Source: Lysobacteraceae bacterium
GTDB taxonomy: Bacteria; Pseudomonadota; Gammaproteobacteria; DSM-19610
NCBI GenBank assembly: GCA_020201295.1
Contig: JAIVHA010000185.1
Span: 1 to 18,079, forward strand
Length of the DNA stretch: 18,079 nt
Reading direction: 5' to 3'
A program made the translations under genes and the position numbers. A model generated the notes under the pieces. That model did not search any database. It saw only the letters and a program-made list of their open reading frames with translations, and was not told the DNA's origin. Positions 14,886 to 18,079 of the stretch are shown here, piece by piece (the first letter of the stretch is position 1; each line of letters begins with the position of its first letter).

Positions 14886-14927
14886 TTTTGGTCAAAAAAA
14901 ATGCCGCCCGCGGACCCTGAGGAAGCC
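14886..14927 (-). terminator. Weak candidate terminator after tetR
   Basis: On the minus strand, just past the tetR stop, a GC-rich stretch with short self-complementarity (CCGCGGGCGG) is followed by a run of eight T (14893-14900). The stem is short, so this is tentative. If it is real, it separates tetR from the dsrE-tusA operon. Confidence 0.35.
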
Positions 14928-15533
14928 TCAATCCGCAACCGACCGCCAGGCACAGGCCCAGATTTCATCCAGGTACTCCGGAAGTGGTTTGTCGAGTACC
15001 CCGTCCAGGCGCAGCTGTATCAGGCGCAAGGTGCCACCGAACACCGACGCTGCCGCCACGATCGGCGCCATGGTCCTGACCTCACCCGTTGTCATCCCCG
15101 CGCTGACCATTTCGCGCATCTGGACGAAGGGGCGCGAGGAACAGACCGGGGCCAATCCCGGAATGAACTCACGGTGTCGGGAAAACAGCATGAACCTCAT
15201 CACCTCCGGCTCTTCCTCGGTCAGCCGGAACAGCAATTCAATGACCGCGCGGCAGCGATCATGCGCATTACGATGCCTGGCCTCGATGTCGGAAAACGCC
15301 GCCTGCATGCGCTCGACCAGGCTGTCATACAGGCTTTTGGCGATGCCTTCCTTGTCGCGAAACCGGTGGTAGATGGAACCGGTGCTGACCGCCGATTCCC
15401 GTACGATGTCCGGTATGGAGGTATTGAAATACCCCTGGCGGGTGAACAGGTGCAGGGCGGCCTGCATCACCTGCTCAGTGGCTGCGGCGCCCCGCTCGGT
15501 TGGGGCCCTGGCTTTGGATTTGGGTTCTGGCAT
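14928..15533 (-). CDS. TetR-family transcriptional repressor
   Basis: A 201-residue regulator. Residues about 19-65 form the TetR DNA-binding domain (VMQAALHLFTRQGYFNTSIP, then DIVRESAVSTGSIYHRFRDK), and the C-terminal helical ligand domain follows. The start MPEPKSK at 15533 is the only ATG close enough to the HTH. A very good promoter (TTGACT, 17 bp, TAATCT) lies immediately upstream with a 20-bp operator filling its spacer, so it should repress itself. The -10 ends only 7 nt before the ATG, which implies a leaderless or nearly leaderless mRNA. The same operator before the dsrE-tusA operon points to that operon as its target. The inducer is unknown; a sulfur or electrophile signal is a guess. 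Confidence 0.93.
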   Translation of the reverse strand: MPEPKSKARAPTERGAAATEQVMQAALHLFTRQGYFNTSIPDIVRESAVSTGSIYHRFRDKEGIAKSLYDSLVERMQAAFSDIEARHRNAHDRCRAVIELLFRLTEEEPEVMRFMLFSRHREFIPGLAPVCSSRPFVQMREMVSAGMTTGEVRTMAPIVAAASVFGGTLRLIQLRLDGVLDKPLPEYLDEIWACAWRSVAD

Positions 15534-15540
15534 GTGGCGT

Positions 15541-15569
15541 AGATTAGAACGAATGTTCGTTCTAGTCAA
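15541..15569 (-). promoter_or_regulatory. tetR promoter with embedded operator
   Basis: Minus strand: -35 TTGACT (15569-15564), 17-bp spacer, -10 TAATCT (15546-15541). The operator palindrome TAGAACGAACATTCGTTCTA (15564-15545 on this strand) spans the entire spacer. Predicted transcription starts at about 15534, next to the ATG at 15533. Confidence 0.8.
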
Positions 15570-15657
15570 GCTCAATGAATCGTTCCTGGGGGGCTCGGCC
15601 CGACCACAGGCACGAACACCGCAAGGCACAGGGACGCCATGCTGATGAAAAACCCGC

Positions 15658-16197
15658 CTAGCCGTCGAGGTTTTCCAGCATATCCGCATGGACACGCTGG
15701 TCGGCCGCGTCGTGCAGCACGAAACGCACCTGGCGGACCGAAGCCAGTTCGGGAGCCGTATCGGCCACGGTCCGCAGCGCCACCCGTGCCGCCGCTTCCA
15801 GGGGATAGCCGAAGGCGCCGGTGGAGATGGCGGGAAAGGCGATGCTGTGGATACCCGCCTGCTCGGCCAGACGCAGGGCGTTGCGATAGCAGCTGGCCAG
15901 CAGCTCCGCGACCGGCTCGTCCTGGCCATACACCGGCCCCAGGCAATGGATCACGTAGCGGTTGGGCAGATCATGCCCGCCGGTGATCACCGCCTGGCCG
16001 GGTTCGATGGGCGCCAGGGGACGGCACTCCTCCTCCAGCCCGGGCCCGGCGGCACGGTGGATGGCCCCGGCCACGCCGCCGCCGATGCGCAGCTGGGCAT
16101 TGGCGGCATTGACGATGGCGTCCATGTCCGGCTGGCGCACGATGTCGCCGGTGACGCATTCGATGATGAGGTTATGGAAAGTTTTCTGGCTCATCAT
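15658..16197 (-). CDS. Macrodomain protein, probable ADP-ribose hydrolase (YmdB/MacroD-type)
   Basis: A 179-residue single macrodomain. VTGDIVRQPDMDAIVNAANA (15-34) carries the ADP-ribose-contacting aspartate and the N30-A-A-N33 motif. It is followed by the glycine-rich loop GGGVAGAIHRAAG (39-51) and the second phosphate-binding loop ISTGAFGYP. The family removes ADP-ribose from proteins or deacetylates O-acetyl-ADP-ribose. The start is MMSQ at 16197, with GAG about 8 nt upstream. It begins 7 bp after the RelE/ParE toxin stop, so it is likely the third gene of an antitoxin-toxin-macrodomain operon. Whether it acts with the toxin is unproven. Confidence 0.93.
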   Translation of the reverse strand: MMSQKTFHNLIIECVTGDIVRQPDMDAIVNAANAQLRIGGGVAGAIHRAAGPGLEEECRPLAPIEPGQAVITGGHDLPNRYVIHCLGPVYGQDEPVAELLASCYRNALRLAEQAGIHSIAFPAISTGAFGYPLEAAARVALRTVADTAPELASVRQVRFVLHDAADQRVHADMLENLDG

Positions 16198-16204
16198 GGA
16201 TATC

Positions 16205-16498
16205 TCATGGGTGACGCCATTTCGCAGGGTCGCGTGCAGTATGCATAACAGCGAGCACAACGACTCTTTCTTCCTCTGTCACGAAAAAGATCCCAAAAGG
16301 GAAGCGACTTACCAACGCGCGGCGGACCTTGCGGTACATAACAGGGAACCGGAGCGGATTGTCTTGTATCGATTCCAGCACTCGTTCCACAACCGCCAAG
16401 AAATCAAAACCAAGACCGGGCACTTTTTCGTTGTACCACTTGTATGCCTGAGCAAGATCCTTCTCGGCGTCCTGCCACAGGATCAGTTTATAGTTCAT
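16205..16498 (-). CDS. RelE/ParE-family toxin
   Basis: A 97-residue toxin of the RelE/ParE superfamily: YKLILWQDAEKDLAQAYKWY, then ALVSRFPFGIFFVTEEERVV and VMHTARDPAKWRHP, the usual C-terminal strand and basic/histidine end. It starts at an ATG (16498) that overlaps the antitoxin's TGA (ATGA, 4 bp), so translation is coupled. By sequence alone I cannot decide between ribosome-dependent RNase (RelE) and gyrase (ParE) activity. It appears full length. Confidence 0.9.
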   Translation of the reverse strand: MNYKLILWQDAEKDLAQAYKWYNEKVPGLGFDFLAVVERVLESIQDNPLRFPVMYRKVRRALVSRFPFGIFFVTEEERVVVLAVMHTARDPAKWRHP

Positions 16499-16725
16499 CC
16501 GTGTTTTAGAATCCGTTCCTTAACGTCGCTCCAGGGCGATCCACTTTCGGGGTTCGCGTGATAGGCGTCCAATCGGAGGTCCAATGCGGTACGCTGCGCC
16601 TCGGAAAGTTCAATTGCTTCAGGCACTTCAGCGATACTATCCCACAAATCCTCGACCAGGCGCAGTCGCTCCTTTACTGGCAGCGCAAGCAAATCATTGA
16701 CTGTAATAGGTTTCATGGCACTCAA
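16495..16725 (-). CDS. Antitoxin of the addiction-module (PF09720-like) family
   Basis: A 76-residue protein, VNDLLALPVKERLRLVEDLW followed by DSIAEVPEAIELSEAQ, typical of small unstable antitoxins paired with RelE/ParE toxins. AAGGAG lies 7 nt before a TTG at 16725 but 16 nt before the ATG at 16716, so the TTG (giving MSAMKP...) is the better start. It overlaps the toxin by 4 bp. The GC content here looks lower than in the housekeeping block, in keeping with an accessory origin. Confidence 0.88.
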   Translation of the reverse strand: MSAMKPITVNDLLALPVKERLRLVEDLWDSIAEVPEAIELSEAQRTALDLRLDAYHANPESGSPWSDVKERILKHG

Positions 16726-16825
16726 CTTAGCACTCCTTGCGTAGTTTTTCCATTAGTGGGCTTGCCCATGACGTTCGAGACAAAGGGTCAACAGGAGGCA
16801 GGTGAAACCCGCCGGTTCTCGACAC

Positions 16826-16984
16826 CTATCGTGCACCGTGGCCTGCGCCTGGTTCAGCCCACGGTGCGCAACTTCCGCCGGGCCAACCGGCCACCAGCAG
16901 CCTGTAGACCACCTGGCCCACAACCACGCCGGCCGCAAGCAGGATGAGCACACCCTTGAACAGGGCGACCCGGGCCTTGGCCAC
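16826..16984 (-). CDS. Possible small single-pass membrane protein
   Basis: A GTG start (16984) 7 bp after the transglycosylase TAG opens a 52-residue frame. Its first part, VAKARVALFKGVLILLAAGV followed by VVGQVVYRLLVAG, is a basic N-terminus with one membrane segment, and then there is a short soluble tail (WPGGSCAPWAEPGAGHGAR). AGG is about 8 nt before the GTG. It is in the same frame as the transglycosylase, so readthrough of the TAG would append it as a C-terminal membrane anchor. I do not recognise the family. The hydrophobic stretch is what suggests it is real. Confidence 0.35.
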   Translation of the reverse strand: MAKARVALFKGVLILLAAGVVVGQVVYRLLVAGWPGGSCAPWAEPGAGHGAR

Positions 16985-16990
16985 CGCGAC

Positions 16991-17686
16991 CTAACTGCAT
17001 AGCGGCCACACCTGGTACCAAGCGCGGCACTTGAACCGGTCTTCGCACTGGCGCAATTGCGCCCCGTATTCCCGGGCCGTATGGTCCACGCGCTCGGCAA
17101 TCCCCATCAGCTTTGGCTTGTTCCGGTAGCTGGGATCCCATTTGGAAATGCCCAGCAGCTTGTTGCTCTTGTTGTTATACCAGCCGATGAAATCCAGGGC
17201 GTCTTCCATATCCGAACGGCTTTTCAGCAGGCCGCCGGTTTCTTTCCGGTAGTCCTTCCAGGCAGGATCCTGCACCTGGGCATAGCCCTTGGCGGAGGAT
17301 GGCCGCCCCAGGGGAATGAATAAAAACCATTCACGGGCAGGCTTGGCATTATGCCGATAACTGGACTCATGCCGGACGAAGGCCATAAGGATATGCGCCG
17401 GGACACCCCACTTCTTTTCCGAAGCCCGGGCATAATCATACCAGTGCGGATTCTGCTCGAAGACCGCGCATAGATCATGCTGCTGCCGAGGAGGGTTGGC
17501 TGCACAGCCCGCCAATACGCCCAGGAGGAGTAGAAAAATGCTCCATTTAAGGAATCTCTGATTAATGTCCTGCCCGTCATTCCCGCGAATGCGGGAATCC
17601 AGGTATTTCAAAAACATGGATTCCCGCATTCGCGGGAATGACGAATAAATCAGGGCTTCCTTAAAATAAACGATTACGCCCTTCAT
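16991..17686 (-). CDS. Lytic transglycosylase-like lipoprotein with an element inserted in its signal peptide
   Basis: A 231-residue frame. The mature part begins at a lipobox, LLLLGVLAGC. The domain that follows has the transglycosylase SLT pattern: WGVPAHILMAFVRHESSYRH with the likely catalytic glutamate in HESS, then PSSAKGYAQVQDPAWKDYRK and DFIGWYNNKS. Such proteins cleave peptidoglycan glycan strands from the periplasmic face of a membrane. The N-terminus is odd. Residues 9-46 are encoded by a 110-bp palindromic element plus a TTAA copy. Removing them joins MKGVIVYF to KWSIFLLLLGVLAGC, an ideal lipoprotein signal. The ATG at 17686 (6 bp after the truncated toxin's stop) is taken as the ancestral start. 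The ATG at 17617, inside the element, could now be used instead. Confidence 0.8.
   Translation of the reverse strand: MKGVIVYFKEALIYSSFPRMRESMFLKYLDSRIRGNDGQDINQRFLKWSIFLLLLGVLAGCAANPPRQQHDLCAVFEQNPHWYDYARASEKKWGVPAHILMAFVRHESSYRHNAKPAREWFLFIPLGRPSSAKGYAQVQDPAWKDYRKETGGLLKSRSDMEDALDFIGWYNNKSNKLLGISKWDPSYRNKPKLMGIAERVDHTAREYGAQLRQCEDRFKCRAWYQVWPLCS
17551..17660. mobile_element. 110-bp palindromic element flanked by TTAA, possible MITE
   Basis: The element begins GGAATCTCTGATTAA and ends in the near-inverse AAATCAGGGCTTCC. Inside are inverted arms CCGTCATTCCCGCGAATGCG... and their partner (about 17574-17600 and 17617-17642). TTAA is present on both sides (17547-17550 and 17661-17664), as a 4-bp target duplication would leave. 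There is no transposase gene. The ends resemble those of the element at 13387-13510. The YTAR-type flanks would fit IS5-family mobilisation, which is inference. Confidence 0.7.
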
Positions 17687-17692
17687 CCTGAT

Positions 17693-17905
17693 TCATAAGC
17701 TGTAAACAAATCGTTCTCGAATATTCTCATCTCCGATTTCCGGTACCATTCGCCCTATCATGGCGAATTCTCCGACGCTTCTGGAAACCGATAAAAGCTC
17801 TGTGACAACGGCCTGCGCGTAGTGCTCAGAATCCCGCGCAATATAGTCGGCGATGGCTTCAAGATCCTCGGTTGCCTCTGGCGACCACTTTACTTCGAGG
17901 TCCAT
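17693..17905 (-). pseudogene. ParE/RelE-type toxin, C-terminally truncated
   Basis: A 70-residue remnant. VKWSPEATEDLEAIADYIAR, then EFAMIGRMVPEIGDENIRER matches the N-terminal two-thirds of ParE-like toxins, normally about 95-100 residues. The chain stops at FVYSL, where family members continue with a YRxxYR strand and a final HxxR-type motif, the part that carries the toxic surface. No continuation is found in the other frames. The start overlaps the antitoxin by 16 bp. It is probably inactive as a toxin, but could still bind its antitoxin. Confidence 0.65.
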
Positions 17906-18078
17906 TTACTAAATTTCCTTTCGACCTCGTCCTGGCTGAGCGCCCCTTCCTTCTCGGCACGCTCAATCCCTCTGTGGATTTTTTCCACGACATACAGGTG
18001 ATATTGGACATCTTCCAGTGAGCAATCATCAGGAAGTTTGTCCAGAAGCGCTTTTACCTCTTCTTTAGCAGTACTCAT
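17890..18078 (-). CDS. Antitoxin partner of the truncated ParE-like toxin
   Basis: A 62-residue protein, STAKEEVKALLDKLPDDCSL, then EDVQYHLYVVEKIHRGIERA, ending KFSKWTSK. This is the compact helical antitoxin commonly found just upstream of ParE-type toxins. The 16-bp overlap with the toxin supports a coupled pair. The start ATG is at the window edge (18078), so any upstream extension or promoter cannot be seen. Confidence 0.8.
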   Translation of the reverse strand: MSTAKEEVKALLDKLPDDCSLEDVQYHLYVVEKIHRGIERAEKEGALSQDEVERKFSKWTSK

Positions 18079-18079
18079 A

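Noticed and set aside
15572..15640. Minus-strand 22-residue hydrophobic ORF (MASLCLAVFVPVVGPSPPGT...) between the macrodomain and tetR genes
   Set aside because: It is very short, has no clear Shine-Dalgarno sequence and overlaps the region just upstream of the tetR promoter. It may be a gene remnant, but nothing supports expression.

Overview
The window is high-GC bacterial DNA and almost every gene lies on the minus strand. The gene set fits a gammaproteobacterium: yhdP, rng, maf, rlmH, rsfS, nadD, proA and holA all look proteobacterial, and a TusA/DsrE sulfur-relay cassette suggests a sulfur-metabolising lineage, perhaps Chromatiales-like. That placement is inferred from protein character, not from a search.

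Layout, read in the direction of transcription (right to left). Positions 18079-16205 are accessory: an antitoxin with a truncated ParE-like toxin, a lytic-transglycosylase-like lipoprotein, a possible small membrane ORF, and an intact antitoxin/RelE-ParE pair. A macrodomain protein (16197-15658) follows that toxin by 7 bp. Next comes a sulfur-relay cassette: a TetR repressor (15533-14928), a cytoplasmic DsrE-like protein, a TusA-like CPxP protein, and an exported DsrE-like protein. Two identical 20-bp palindromes, one before tetR and one before the first dsrE-like gene, are probable TetR operators. The only plus-strand gene (12572-13386) is a broken metallo-beta-lactamase-fold gene that has lost an internal segment and its frame. 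A MASE1-GGDEF diguanylate cyclase, a TPR-methyltransferase fusion and a DUF502 membrane protein follow.

Positions 8252-1 are housekeeping: holA, proA, nadD, rsfS, rlmH, maf, rng and the first half of yhdP. Two of these genes are unusual. RNase G lacks the roughly 26-residue cysteine-containing Zn-link segment, and holA ends early at a stop codon that is exactly the loop of an 11-bp perfect hairpin.

Nearly every intergenic gap holds palindromic repeats of several families: GTAGGAGCGG-type REP pairs, ATTCCCGC/GCGGGAAT palindromes, a TCATTGCGAGCG palindrome, and a 24-bp tandem repeat. Two intergenic elements share GGAA.CTCTG-like ends flanked by CTAG or TTAA. One of these appears to have inserted in frame, with a TTAA duplication, into the signal-peptide codons of the lipoprotein gene. 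Repeat-driven remodelling of gene ends is the strongest theme of this window.
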